Source: Streptomyces sp. MMG1121
GTDB taxonomy: Bacteria; Actinomycetota; Actinomycetes; Streptomycetales; Streptomycetaceae
Direction: 5' to 3'
NCBI RefSeq assembly: GCF_001280015.1
Contig: NZ_LGDV01000205.1
Span: 1 to 54,805 of the forward strand
DNA length: 54,805 nucleotides
The notes below the pieces were generated by a model. The model was not told the origin of the DNA and did no database searches. It saw nothing but the letters and a program-made list of their open reading frames with translations. The stretch's first letter is position 1. Each line of letters starts with the position of its first letter. Shown one piece after another: positions 9,810 to 16,975 of the stretch. Both the position numbers and the translations under genes were made by a program.

Positions 9810-10474
9810 TCAGGTGTGCTGGAGACAGGCGAGCACGGCCGGCACCCGGCGGTGCCCGCTGTCGCTCGGCGGCAGGCCCAGCTTCAGGAAGACGTTGCCG
9901 ATGTGCTTGCTGACGGCGCGTTCGGTGATGACGAGGGTCCGGCCGATCGTGGTGGTGTCATGGCCCTCGGACATCAGGTGCAGCACCTCACGCTCGCGCG
10001 GGGTGAGCGCGTCCGGGGAAGAGTGCGCGCGGCGGGTCATCAGTTCCGTCACCGCATCGGGGGCGAGCGCCGTGCCGCCCCGGGCGACCCGTTGCGGCAC
10101 GTCGAGGAATTCATCCACACAGCCCACCCGGTCCTTGAGCAGATAGCCCACCGCCCTTGAGCAGATAGCCCACCGCGCGCGCCGCCGCTCAGCAACTCGG
10201 CCGCGTACGCCTCCTCGACGTACTGCGAGAGCACCAGGACCGGCAGCCCGGGCAGCCGCTCGCGTGCCTCCAGCGCGGCGCGCAGCCCCTCGTCACGAAA
10301 GCGCGGTGGCATCCGGACGTCCAGGAGGGCGATGTCCGGCCGCTGGGCCAGCAGCGCCGGAACGACTTCCGGTCCACTGCCCACGACGCCGGCCACCTCG
10401 TGCCCGGCCGACGTCAGCAACAACACCAGGCCCTCCCGGAGCAGAGCGTTGTCCTCGGCGATCAGCACACGCAC
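9810..10474 (-). pseudogene. LuxR/NarL-family response regulator, frameshifted
   Basis: The receiver half reads VRVLIAEDNALLREGLVLLL, then IALLDVRMP with the phospho-acceptor Asp, and LVLSQYVEEAYAAELLSGGA. The output half is in another frame: VGYLLKDRVGCVDEF, then the HTH TPREREVLHLMSEGHDTTT and ITERAVSKHIGNVFLKLGL. Between the halves lies an exact 22-bp tandem duplication (10133-10176), not a multiple of three. Removing one copy alone does not restore the frame, because a further loss of two bases in the adjacent GC run seems needed to regain the usual GA-R-x-VGYLLKD reading. No histidine kinase gene is next to it. An assembly error cannot be excluded. Confidence 0.75.
10133..10176 (+). repeat. 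Exact 22-bp tandem duplication inside the response regulator
   Basis: Two identical back-to-back 22-bp units, 10133-10154 and 10155-10176, each beginning CCTTGAGCAGATAGCC. They separate the in-frame receiver from the in-frame HTH of the response regulator. Confidence 0.9.
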
Positions 10475-10522
10475 AACGGTTCCCGCGACAGATCGGCCGG
10501 GCCCCGACCGCCCGGCGGCCAC

Positions 10523-11001
10523 CGGACCAGGTGTCTCATGCTGTCACTCCCGAACGTCCCTCGTTCTGCGGCCCCGTACGCCTGCCGTCCCGCCCGGCCG
10601 AGGCCACGGCCCGCCCGGACCTGATGGTCCGGCCGAGGCCACCGCTGCGGCGCCCTTCCCGGCCGGGCCCGCCGCCCGCGCGGAGCGGCACGGACCACTG
10701 CGCCGGCGGGCCGGCTGGTACCCCCGCTGTGGCCGAGGTCGCGGCGGCTGCCGGGGCCGAGTGCCCCGGCCCGCTTCTCGCGCCGCGTGGCGCAGGCCTC
10801 GTGCCGGCTGTCGCGCTCCGCCCCCCGGCGCGGCTGTCCGGCTCAGGCACCGCCCCCCCGTCGTCCCGCCGAGGCCACCGCTGCAGCCGATGGCCGGGGC
10901 CGCCCCGGCCGACCAGTCCGGCCCGTTGCCCGTTGCCCGCGCGGAGCGGCACCGGCTCCTGCGCAGGTCGTCGGGCTCGGGCACCGTCCCGTTCGTTCGC
11001 C
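10523..11001. repeat. Gene-less, repeat-rich stretch beyond the regulator pseudogene
   Basis: About 480 bp with no believable gene. It contains exact 17-bp direct repeats: GCCGAGGCCACCGCTGC at 10632-10648 and 10868-10884, and CCCGCGCGGAGCGGCAC at 10675-10691 and 10936-10952. A looser pair GCTCxGGCACCG occurs near 10841 and 10974. The order A-B-C-A-B-C suggests an old imperfect duplication. The partner histidine kinase of the neighbouring pseudogene might have stood here, but I cannot recognise any of its motifs. Confidence 0.6.
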
Positions 11002-12480
11002 TCAGGCCACCGTTCCGGCCGAAGGCTCGGCGGTCGTCGGTGCGCAGGCGGGGGCCGGGGCGGGCGGGCGGTGGCGGGGGAGGAAGGAGGCGAGGACGAA
11101 GGCGAGGACGGCCGCGCCCGCGCCGATCGCCATGACGACCTTGAACCCGTTCTGGGACGGCAGCGCCTGCCCGCCGAGGCTGATCGTCATCTGTGCCAGG
11201 ATCACGCCCGTGACCGCGCTGGCCACGGAGGTGCCGATGGACCGCATCAGCGTGTTGAGGCTGTTCGCGGCGGCCGTCTCCGAGGGCGGAACCGCGCCCA
11301 TGATCAGCGCCGGCATGGCGCCGTACGCGAAGCCGACGCCCGCGCCGATGACGCAGGACACCAGGATCAGGTGCCACACCTCGGACATCAGGACGATGTT
11401 GAGGCCGTACCCCGCCGCGACGATCACCGCGCCGATCATGAGCGTGACCTTCGGCCCCCTGGCCTTGGTGATGGCGGCGGAGACCGGGGCGAAGCCCATC
11501 ATGACCAGACCCTGCGGAGCCATCACCAGACCCACGGTCATCATCGACCTGCCCAGGCCGTACCCCGTCTGGGTCGGCAGTTGGAGCAACTGCGGGAGCA
11601 CCAGCGACATCGCGAACATCGAGAAGCCGAACGCGATGGAGGCGAGGTTGGTGAACAGCACCTGGCGGCGGACCGTGGTGCGCAGGTCCACCAGCGGCGT
11701 CCGTGTGCGCAGTTCGAAGAAGCCCCAGGCCACGAGAGCGACGACGGCGAGCGCGAACAGGCCGAGCGTGGTGCCGCTGGCCCAGCCCCAGTCGCCGCCC
11801 TTGGAGATGGCGAGCAGCAGCGAGACGAGCCCGACGGCCACACCGAGCGCCCCGACGAGGTCGAAGCGGCCGCCGGTACGCACGCCGGACTCCGGCACCA
11901 GGGACAGGACGAGCCCGAACGCGACGACCCCGAGGGCCCCCGAGGTCCAGAACAGCACGTGCCAGTCGTAGTGGTCGGCGATGAACGCGGCGGCGGGCAG
12001 TCCGAGCGCGCCGCCCACACCGAGCGAGGCGCTCATCAGCGCGGTCGAGCCGGCCAGCTTCTCCGGCGGCAGTTCGTCGCGCATGATGCTGATGCCCAGC
12101 GGCACCACGGCGGCGGCCAGCCCCTGCAGCGCGCGGCCGACGATCATGGGGATCAGCGCGTCGCTGAGCGCGCAGACCACCGAACCGGCCACCAGCAGCA
12201 CCAGACTGACCAGCAGCAGACGCCGCTTGCCGAACATGTCGCCGAGCCGGCCCGTCACGGGCGTGGCGACAGCGGCTGCCAGCAGCGTGGCCGTGACCGC
12301 CCAGGCGGCGTCGGACGCCGAGGCGTGCAGATAGACGGGCAGCTCCGGGACGATCGGGATCACCAGGGTCTGCATCAGCGACACGGTGATACCGGCCAGG
12401 GCCAGCACCGCGACCACGGCACCCGGGCGCGACGGAACGGATCCGCCGGCCCCGGCGGGCCGAACGGGGGCATCGGACAT
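11002..12480 (-). CDS. MFS drug efflux transporter (DHA2-like)
   Basis: A 492-residue major facilitator protein with about 14 hydrophobic segments. Landmarks are the first helix LALAGITVSLMQTLVIPIVP, motif A as GRLGDMFGKRR, the RALQGLAAAVVPLGISIMRD stretch and SASLGVGGALGLPAAAF (motif C-like), typical of EmrB/QacA-type proton antiporters. It probably exports a toxic compound. ATG 12480 has GGAAGG upstream; the frame extends further 5' but that part is regulatory DNA. It is divergent from a TetR gene, the classical regulator-pump arrangement. Confidence 0.88.
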   Translation of the reverse strand: MSDAPVRPAGAGGSVPSRPGAVVAVLALAGITVSLMQTLVIPIVPELPVYLHASASDAAWAVTATLLAAAVATPVTGRLGDMFGKRRLLLVSLVLLVAGSVVCALSDALIPMIVGRALQGLAAAVVPLGISIMRDELPPEKLAGSTALMSASLGVGGALGLPAAAFIADHYDWHVLFWTSGALGVVAFGLVLSLVPESGVRTGGRFDLVGALGVAVGLVSLLLAISKGGDWGWASGTTLGLFALAVVALVAWGFFELRTRTPLVDLRTTVRRQVLFTNLASIAFGFSMFAMSLVLPQLLQLPTQTGYGLGRSMMTVGLVMAPQGLVMMGFAPVSAAITKARGPKVTLMIGAVIVAAGYGLNIVLMSEVWHLILVSCVIGAGVGFAYGAMPALIMGAVPPSETAAANSLNTLMRSIGTSVASAVTGVILAQMTISLGGQALPSQNGFKVVMAIGAGAAVLAFVLASFLPRHRPPAPAPACAPTTAEPSAGTVA

Positions 12481-12531
12481 GAGACGAGGACCTTCCGGAG
12501 AGAAAGAGAAGCAAGGAGAGAACAGAACGTT

Positions 12532-12551
12532 TAAGTCAACTGCTTGACTTA
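12532..12551. promoter_or_regulatory. Inverted repeat, probable TetR operator of the MFS promoter
   Basis: TAAGTCAA and TTGACTTA form 8-bp arms around a 4-bp centre (CTGC). The site is about 50 bp upstream of the MFS start, within promoter range, and lies in an AT-richer island. The divergent TetR protein is the obvious candidate ligand (inference). Confidence 0.65.
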
Positions 12552-12666
12552 CTTTATCGAGCCGAAAAGGCGCCGTACGCGGGGCCTGTTCCTGGTGGGG
12601 CGGGCGCGCACCGTAGGGTTGGCCGGCTGGACCTCGCCGCCCCGGTCGAGGGCCTGGGGCGGTGCG

Positions 12667-12701
12667 CGGGACTGACCGCCCCGGGGCGGTGCACAGTCCC
12701 G
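12667..12701. promoter_or_regulatory. Long nested palindrome just upstream of the TetR start
   Basis: A 16-bp perfect palindrome ACCGCCCCGGGGCGGT (12675-12690) is flanked by outer arms CGGGACTG (12667-12674) and CAGTCCCG (12694-12701). A 3-base bulge lies on the right side. It ends at the GGAG that serves the ATG at 12716. It could be a second operator or a 5'-UTR hairpin that limits tetR translation. Confidence 0.6.
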
Positions 12702-12715
12702 GAGCGGTGGTGAGC

Positions 12716-13369
12716 ATGGCGGGCAGGACGGCGCGGGCCGAGCAGGTGAGCGCGACGCGGGAGGCGATCCTGACCGCGGCGGAGCGGCTGTTCGCCGAGC
12801 ACGGCGTGTACGCCGTCTCCAACCGTCAGGTCAGCGAGGCCGCCGGCCAGGGCAACAACGCCGCGGTCGGCTACCACTTCGGCACCAAGGCCGACCTGGT
12901 CCGCGCGGTGGCCCGGCGGCACGGCGAGCACATCGAGACGCTCCGCGAGCGGGCGCTGGTGGCGGCCGGCGACTCCACGGACGTACGCGACTGGGTCGAC
13001 TGCCTGGTGCGCCCGGTCACCGAGCACCTGGCCGGGCTCGGCAGCCCCACCTGGTACGCCCGGTTCTGCGCCCAGGTGATGACCGACCCCGCGCTGCACG
13101 AGATCATGGTCGAGGAGTCCATGACCTCCCCGGCGCTGCGGCAGGCGATCGAGGCCCTGAACCGCGTCCTGCCCGAGCTGCCGTCCGAGGTCCGCGCCGA
13201 ACGTGGCCAGATGGTCCGGCAGTTGATCCTGCACACCTGCGCCGAGCGGGAGCGGGCACTCGCCGAGGGCACCCCGACCCCGCGCGCCACCTGGGCGGAG
13301 GCGGCCGGCGGACTCGCCGACGCGATCGTCGGCCTGTGGCTGGCACCGGTGAGCCGCGACGCCCGCTGA
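12716..13369 (+). CDS. TetR-family transcriptional regulator
   Basis: A 217-residue repressor. The N-terminal HTH reads TREAILTAAERLFAEHGVYA, then VSNRQVSEAAGQGNNAAVGY and HFGTKADLVRAV, with the typical YHFGTK pattern. The rest is a helical ligand-binding domain. ATG 12716 is preferred over an in-frame start 18 codons earlier because it directly precedes the conserved HTH and has GGAG upstream. It is divergent from the MFS pump; the inverted repeats at 12532 and 12667 are likely operators. The effector is probably a pump substrate (inference). Confidence 0.87.
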   Translation: MAGRTARAEQVSATREAILTAAERLFAEHGVYAVSNRQVSEAAGQGNNAAVGYHFGTKADLVRAVARRHGEHIETLRERALVAAGDSTDVRDWVDCLVRPVTEHLAGLGSPTWYARFCAQVMTDPALHEIMVEESMTSPALRQAIEALNRVLPELPSEVRAERGQMVRQLILHTCAERERALAEGTPTPRATWAEAAGGLADAIVGLWLAPVSRDAR

Positions 13370-13387
13370 GCCTCGCGCATCCGCGGC

Positions 13388-13703
13388 TCACGCATCGAAC
13401 GTCACCACGACCTTCTCCGCGGCCCCCGGCGTGAGCGCCAGCCCGAAGGCGCGGTCGGCCTCGGCGAACGGGACGCGATGGCTGATCAGCCGGGCGAACC
13501 GCTCATGGTGCTCGATCAGCTGGGGTGTGACCTCGAAGATCTCGGTCGGGTACCCCTGGGAGGCGATCAGCGTCAGCTCGCTGCGCAGCATGCCGCCGAG
13601 GTCGACCTCGGAGCCCTTCTTCTGTGCGGCGACCATGACCAGCCGGGCGCCCCACTCGGCGGCGCCGACCATGGTGTCGAAGACGGCGGCGGCCCCGGCG
13701 GCG
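13388..13703 (-). pseudogene. C-terminal fragment of a zinc-type alcohol dehydrogenase
   Basis: The readable part is about 105 residues ending FGLALTPGAAEKVVVTFDA. It matches the end of medium-chain Zn-dependent dehydrogenases: GAAAVFDTMVGAAEWGARLV, then VDLGGMLRSELTLIASQGYP and ISHRVPFAEADRAFGL. The catalytic zinc ligands and most of the NAD-binding fold are missing. Upstream, around 13703-13707, the homology stops and sequence from a different gene on the opposite strand begins. An ATG at 13672 could start a 94-residue peptide, but it is best read as a truncated remnant. Confidence 0.7.
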
Positions 13704-13706
13704 TAG

Positions 13707-14093
13707 ACGCTCCGCCGCGAGGGCTACGACGGCACGCTCACCCTCGTCGGCGACGAACCCCGTCCGCCCTACGACCGCCCGCCGCCGTCCAAGCAGGTGC
13801 TGTCCGCCCAGTGGGAGCCGGAGCGGGTACGGCTGCGCCCGCCCGCCGACCTCGACGCGCTCCACCTGGACCTCAGACTCGGCGTCCCCGCACGGGAGTT
13901 GGACACGAACGGCCGCACGGTGCGGCTGGCCGACGGTTCGGTGCTGCCGTACGACGGACTCGTCGTGGCCACCGGCGTACGGCCCCGCCGGCTGCCGGGC
14001 AGCGGCGCGCGGGTGCTGCGCACCCTGGACCGCCCGGCTGTCAGGGCTGTGCTTGTCGCTTCGTCCGGCCTGCGGCGTCAGTGGGCGGGTTGA
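13707..14093 (+). pseudogene. Internal fragment of an FAD-dependent ferredoxin reductase
   Basis: The frame reads TLRREGYDGTLTLVGDEP, then PPYDRPPPSKQVLSAQWEPE, LDLRLGVPARELDTNGRTVR, LPYDGLVVATGVRPRRLPG and VLRTLDRP. This matches the start of rhodocoxin/ferredoxin-reductase-type FAD proteins. The N-terminal GxGxxG dinucleotide-binding segment is missing and an in-frame stop (13704-13706) precedes the fragment. After RTLDRP the homology ends and a non-homologous tail reaches a TGA at 14091. Both ends are therefore lost. It abuts the dehydrogenase fragment head-to-head, marking an old deletion or recombination point. Confidence 0.72.
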
Positions 14094-14098
14094 TCCGT

Positions 14099-14231
14099 GA
14101 GCCCGGCCACCGGGCTTGCGCCCGCTGCCTTGCCCGGCCCGCGAGCCCGGCCACCGGGCCTGTGCCCGTCGCCTTCCCCGGTCCGTCGGCCTGACCGCCA
14201 GGGCCTGCGCTCGCTGCCTCGCCCAGCCCCT
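14099..14231. repeat. Three degenerate 44-bp tandem repeats
   Basis: Units start near 14099, 14143 and 14187. Units 1 and 2 share GAGCCCGGCCACCGGGC exactly and stay similar for their full 44 bp; unit 3 is looser (GGCCTGACCGCCAGGGCC). The repeats fill most of the gap between the ferredoxin-reductase remnant and the end of the EamA gene (14312). I see no gene in 14094-14311. Confidence 0.65.
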
Positions 14232-14311
14232 GACGTCCATGGGAGGGTCGACCCGCCGGTCCGGCCGTCAGGCCCGCTCTCGCCGCCCCGCTCGACCCGC
14301 GACCCCAGTCG

Positions 14312-15208
14312 TCAGGTCCGCGTCGTAGCGATGCTCACCGCGTTCGCCGCCACCACCGCACCGATGCCCGCCCACTCCGCGCCGCCCGGGCCCTGGTCGA
14401 GGATGGCCCAGCCGACCAGGGCCGCAAGGACCGGGTTGACGCTCATGAACAGGCCGAAGGTCTGCGTGGGGACGTGGCGCAGGGTCAGCAGGTCGGCCAG
14501 GTAGGGCACGGCGGACGACAGGACTCCGGCCGCCACCGCGCACAGGACCGCCCCGGCCGTCGGCGGATGGCGCAGGGCGACGGCGACGCCGGCCGGCAAG
14601 AAGGCCAGTGCGGACACCGTCGCGGCCGCCGCGGAGCCCTGCGCGCCGGGTATGCGGCGGCCGACGACGCGGTTGAGCAGGATGTACGAGGCCCAGCAGC
14701 ACGCGGCGACCAGGGCCAGGGCCATGCCGGTGTAGTCCGCGGAGGGGCGCGGGCGCATCAGGACGACCACCCCGGCCGCGGCCAGCACCGCGCACCCGGC
14801 GTCCAGCCGGCGCCGCGAGGCGGCCAGGGCGATGGCGAGCGGCCCGAGGAACTCCAGGGTCACGGCGAGTCCCAGGCCGATCCGGTCGACGGCTGTGTAC
14901 AGGCTGAGGTTCATCGTGCCGAACACCGCGGCCAGGAGCAGCACCGGCCACCACTGCCGCCAGGTGAAGCCGCGCAGTCGGGGCCGGCCGACGGCCAGCA
15001 GGGCGAGCGCGGCGACGTACTGGCGCACCGCGACCACGCCGAGCGGGCCGAGGACGGGGAAGGCGAGCGCCCCGACGGCGGCGCCGGTCTGGTTGGAGAG
15101 CCCGCTGCCGAACATCGTGGCCACGCCGGCCAGCCGCCGGGCCTGTGTCGGGGACGGGGTGATGACCATGGGCGCGGCCACGGCCGGGCGTTGGGGAGCG
15201 CGTCGCAT
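14312..15208 (-). CDS. EamA/DMT-superfamily transporter (RhtA-like)
   Basis: A 298-residue membrane protein with about ten hydrophobic segments arranged as two EamA repeats. Landmarks are VGALAFPVLGPLGVVAVRQY, FGTMNLSLYTAVDRIGLGLA, VTLEFLGPLAIALAASRR and, in the second half, SSAVPYLADLLTLRHVPTQT with FGLFMSVNPVLAALVGW. The LEFLGPLA and FGLFMSVNP patterns recall RhtA threonine/homoserine exporters. Two starts are possible (15208 and 15169); neither has a strong ribosome site. It is divergent from a LysR gene, which probably controls it (inference). Confidence 0.82.
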   Translation of the reverse strand: MRRAPQRPAVAAPMVITPSPTQARRLAGVATMFGSGLSNQTGAAVGALAFPVLGPLGVVAVRQYVAALALLAVGRPRLRGFTWRQWWPVLLLAAVFGTMNLSLYTAVDRIGLGLAVTLEFLGPLAIALAASRRRLDAGCAVLAAAGVVVLMRPRPSADYTGMALALVAACCWASYILLNRVVGRRIPGAQGSAAAATVSALAFLPAGVAVALRHPPTAGAVLCAVAAGVLSSAVPYLADLLTLRHVPTQTFGLFMSVNPVLAALVGWAILDQGPGGAEWAGIGAVVAANAVSIATTRT

Positions 15209-15235
15209 ACCGGGATCGTGCGCCGCCCTGACGCT

Positions 15236-15248
15236 TGCGCAAAATGCA
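15236..15248. promoter_or_regulatory. LysR-type T-N11-A box
   Basis: TGCGCAAAATGCA has the TGC-N7-GCA symmetry of the T-N11-A motif bound by LysR-type regulators. It sits between the divergent EamA and LysR genes, where such a site is expected. Confidence 0.5.
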
Positions 15249-15263
15249 TGCGCTGGTCCATCT

Positions 15264-15278
15264 ATACGCTGAGCGTAT
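15264..15278. promoter_or_regulatory. Perfect 15-bp palindrome overlapping the lysR start codon
   Basis: ATACGCTGAGCGTAT has 7-bp arms around a central G. Its last two bases are the AT of the ATG at 15277. A protein bound here would block initiation of lysR transcription or a short-leader mRNA, so autorepression is plausible. Confidence 0.55.
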
Positions 15279-16134
15279 GCACGATATCGATCTGCGCCAG
15301 CTGCGCTGTCTCGTGGCCATCGTCGACGAGGGCACGTTCACGGACGCGGCGATCACGCTCGGCGTCTCCCAGGCCGCGGTCTCCCGCACCCTCGCCTCCC
15401 TGGAGCGCGCACTGGGCGTACGGCTGCTGCGCCGCACCTCCCGCGAGGTGACCCCGACCGCGACCGGGCTGCGCGTGGTGGCGCAGGCCCGCCGGGTGCT
15501 CGCGGACGTCTTTGACCTGGTCCGGGAGGCGACCTCGGGGCACACCCGGCTGCGCGTCGGCTACGCCTGGTCGGCGGTGGGCCGGCACACGGTCGCCTTC
15601 CAGCGGCGCTGGACCGCGGCACACGGGGACATCGACCTGCATCTGGTGCGCGTCAACTCGCCCTTCGCCGGGCTGGCCGAGGGTGCCTGCGATCTCGCCG
15701 TCGTCCGCAGGCCGCTGGACGACCGGCGGTTCGACACCGCGATCGTCGGTCTGGAGCGCCGGCTGTGCGCGCTCGCCGCCGACGACCCGCTCGCCAGGCG
15801 CCGTTCGGTGCGGCTCGCCGAGCTGACCGACCGCACCCTGCTGGTGGACCGCCGTACCGGCACCGCCACCCCCGGCCTGTGGCCGCCCGACGCCCGCCCG
15901 GCCGTCGAGGAGACGTACGACGTCGACGACTGGCTCACCGAGATCGCCGCCGGGCGCGGGATCGGCGTCACCGCGGAGTCGACCGCGAACCAGTACCCGC
16001 GGCCCGGCATCGTCTACCGGCCGGTCCGCGACGCCGAACCCGTCGCCGTACGGCTCGCCTGGTGGCGCGACGACCCGCATCCGGCCCGCCAGGCGGTCGT
16101 CGAACTGCTCACCGAGCTGTACCGCACACCCTGA
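15277..16134 (+). CDS. LysR-family transcriptional regulator
   Basis: A 285-residue LTTR. The HTH is at the N-terminus: MHDIDLRQLRCLVAIVDEGT, then DAAITLGVSQAAVSRTLASL and ERALGVRLLRRTSREVTPT. A periplasmic-binding-like effector domain follows (HTRLRVGYAWSAVGRHTVAF onward). ATG 15277 is chosen because LTTRs normally begin only a few residues before LRQL; a start 14 codons earlier is open but adds nothing conserved. The gene is divergent from an EamA exporter and the shared region holds two likely operators. The effector is unknown. Confidence 0.87.
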   Translation: MHDIDLRQLRCLVAIVDEGTFTDAAITLGVSQAAVSRTLASLERALGVRLLRRTSREVTPTATGLRVVAQARRVLADVFDLVREATSGHTRLRVGYAWSAVGRHTVAFQRRWTAAHGDIDLHLVRVNSPFAGLAEGACDLAVVRRPLDDRRFDTAIVGLERRLCALAADDPLARRRSVRLAELTDRTLLVDRRTGTATPGLWPPDARPAVEETYDVDDWLTEIAAGRGIGVTAESTANQYPRPGIVYRPVRDAEPVAVRLAWWRDDPHPARQAVVELLTELYRTP

Positions 16135-16157
16135 GCCATCCGGGAAGGATGATGCAG

Positions 16158-16179
16158 ACAAAATTGTTGACAATCTTGT
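16158..16179. promoter_or_regulatory. 22-bp near-perfect palindrome, probable GntR operator (copy 1)
   Basis: Ten-base arms ACAAAATTGT and ACAATCTTGT flank a TG centre with one mismatch; the inner 12 bp ATTGTTGACAAT are perfectly symmetric. The site overlaps a TTGACA hexamer and lies just upstream of a TAGATT -10-like box (16185-16190). It is about 47 bp from the gntR start. A closely matching site stands before the importer gene (20504-20525). Confidence 0.7.
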
Positions 16180-16225
16180 TTGGCTAGATTTACGTTCGAC
16201 AGGCACTCACTCAGGGAGGGCAACG

Positions 16226-16876
16226 ATGCCGAAGGAAGCCCGTCCGAGCACTGGAGAGCAGGCCAAGCGGCATGCGTTCGCGCAGCTGCGGCAGGCGATC
16301 CTGCACGGCGAGATGGCACCGGCTCAGCGGCTGGTGGAGAACGAACTCGCCGAGCAGTTCGGTGTGACGCGGGCCAGCATCCGCGCGGCGCTGATCGATC
16401 TGGAGGCACAGGGACTGGTCGAGCGGATCCGCAACCGCGGCTCGCGGGTGCGGGTGGTGACCGTCGAGGAGGCGGTCGCGATCACGGAGTGCCGCATGGC
16501 CTTGGAAGGGCTGTGCGCCGCCAAGGCCGCCGTCGCCGCGAGCGACGAGCAGCTGACCCGACTGGCGGACCTCGGCGCGGCGATGAAGAAGGCCGTCGCC
16601 GACGGCGAGCCGGTGACGTACTCCGACCTCAACCACCAGTTGCACGACCGCATCCGGGAGATCTCCGGCCAGCAGACCGCGGTCGAGCTGCTGGAGCGCC
16701 TGAACGCCCAACTGGTCCGCCATCGCTTCAAGTTGGCACTCCGGCCGGGGCGTCCGCAGCAATCCCTGAACGAGCACCTGGCGATGATCGAGGCGATCAG
16801 GGCCAGGGATCCGCAGGCGGCCGAAGCGGCCGTCCGCGCCCACCTCGCCAGCGTGATCGACGCGCTCGGCGACTGA
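16226..16876 (+). CDS. GntR-family (FCD/FadR subfamily) regulator of the aromatic-acid operon
   Basis: A 216-residue regulator. The winged helix reads RHAFAQLRQAILHGEMAPAQ, then VENELAEQFGVTRASIRAAL and VERIRNRGSRVRVVTVEEAV. The C-terminal helical FCD domain includes ITECRMALEGLCAAKAA, YSDLNHQLHDRIREISG and EHLAMIEAIRARDPQAAEAA, with the Asp/His positions that usually bind metal. ATG 16226 has GGGAGGG upstream. As the first gene of the operon, with a palindrome in its promoter, it probably represses itself, the catabolic genes and the importer, responding to an aromatic acid or pathway intermediate (inference). Confidence 0.88.
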   Translation: MPKEARPSTGEQAKRHAFAQLRQAILHGEMAPAQRLVENELAEQFGVTRASIRAALIDLEAQGLVERIRNRGSRVRVVTVEEAVAITECRMALEGLCAAKAAVAASDEQLTRLADLGAAMKKAVADGEPVTYSDLNHQLHDRIREISGQQTAVELLERLNAQLVRHRFKLALRPGRPQQSLNEHLAMIEAIRARDPQAAEAAVRAHLASVIDALGD

Positions 16877-16975
16877 CACCGCGCGCCTCGGGGTGCGTTG
16901 TGTGCCGGCGTCGCGTCGCGTGTCCGAGCGCTGGGGCGGGTGGGCGTTCACCCGTCCAGCAAGGAGATGCCACTC

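Noticed and set aside
14099..14231. Regular repeats considered as a CRISPR array
   Set aside because: Units are directly adjacent and degenerate, without unique spacers, and no cas genes are present.
16898..16975. N-terminal extension of the PIG-L hydratase
   Set aside because: AAGGAG precedes ATG 16976 and the extra residues are not family-like.
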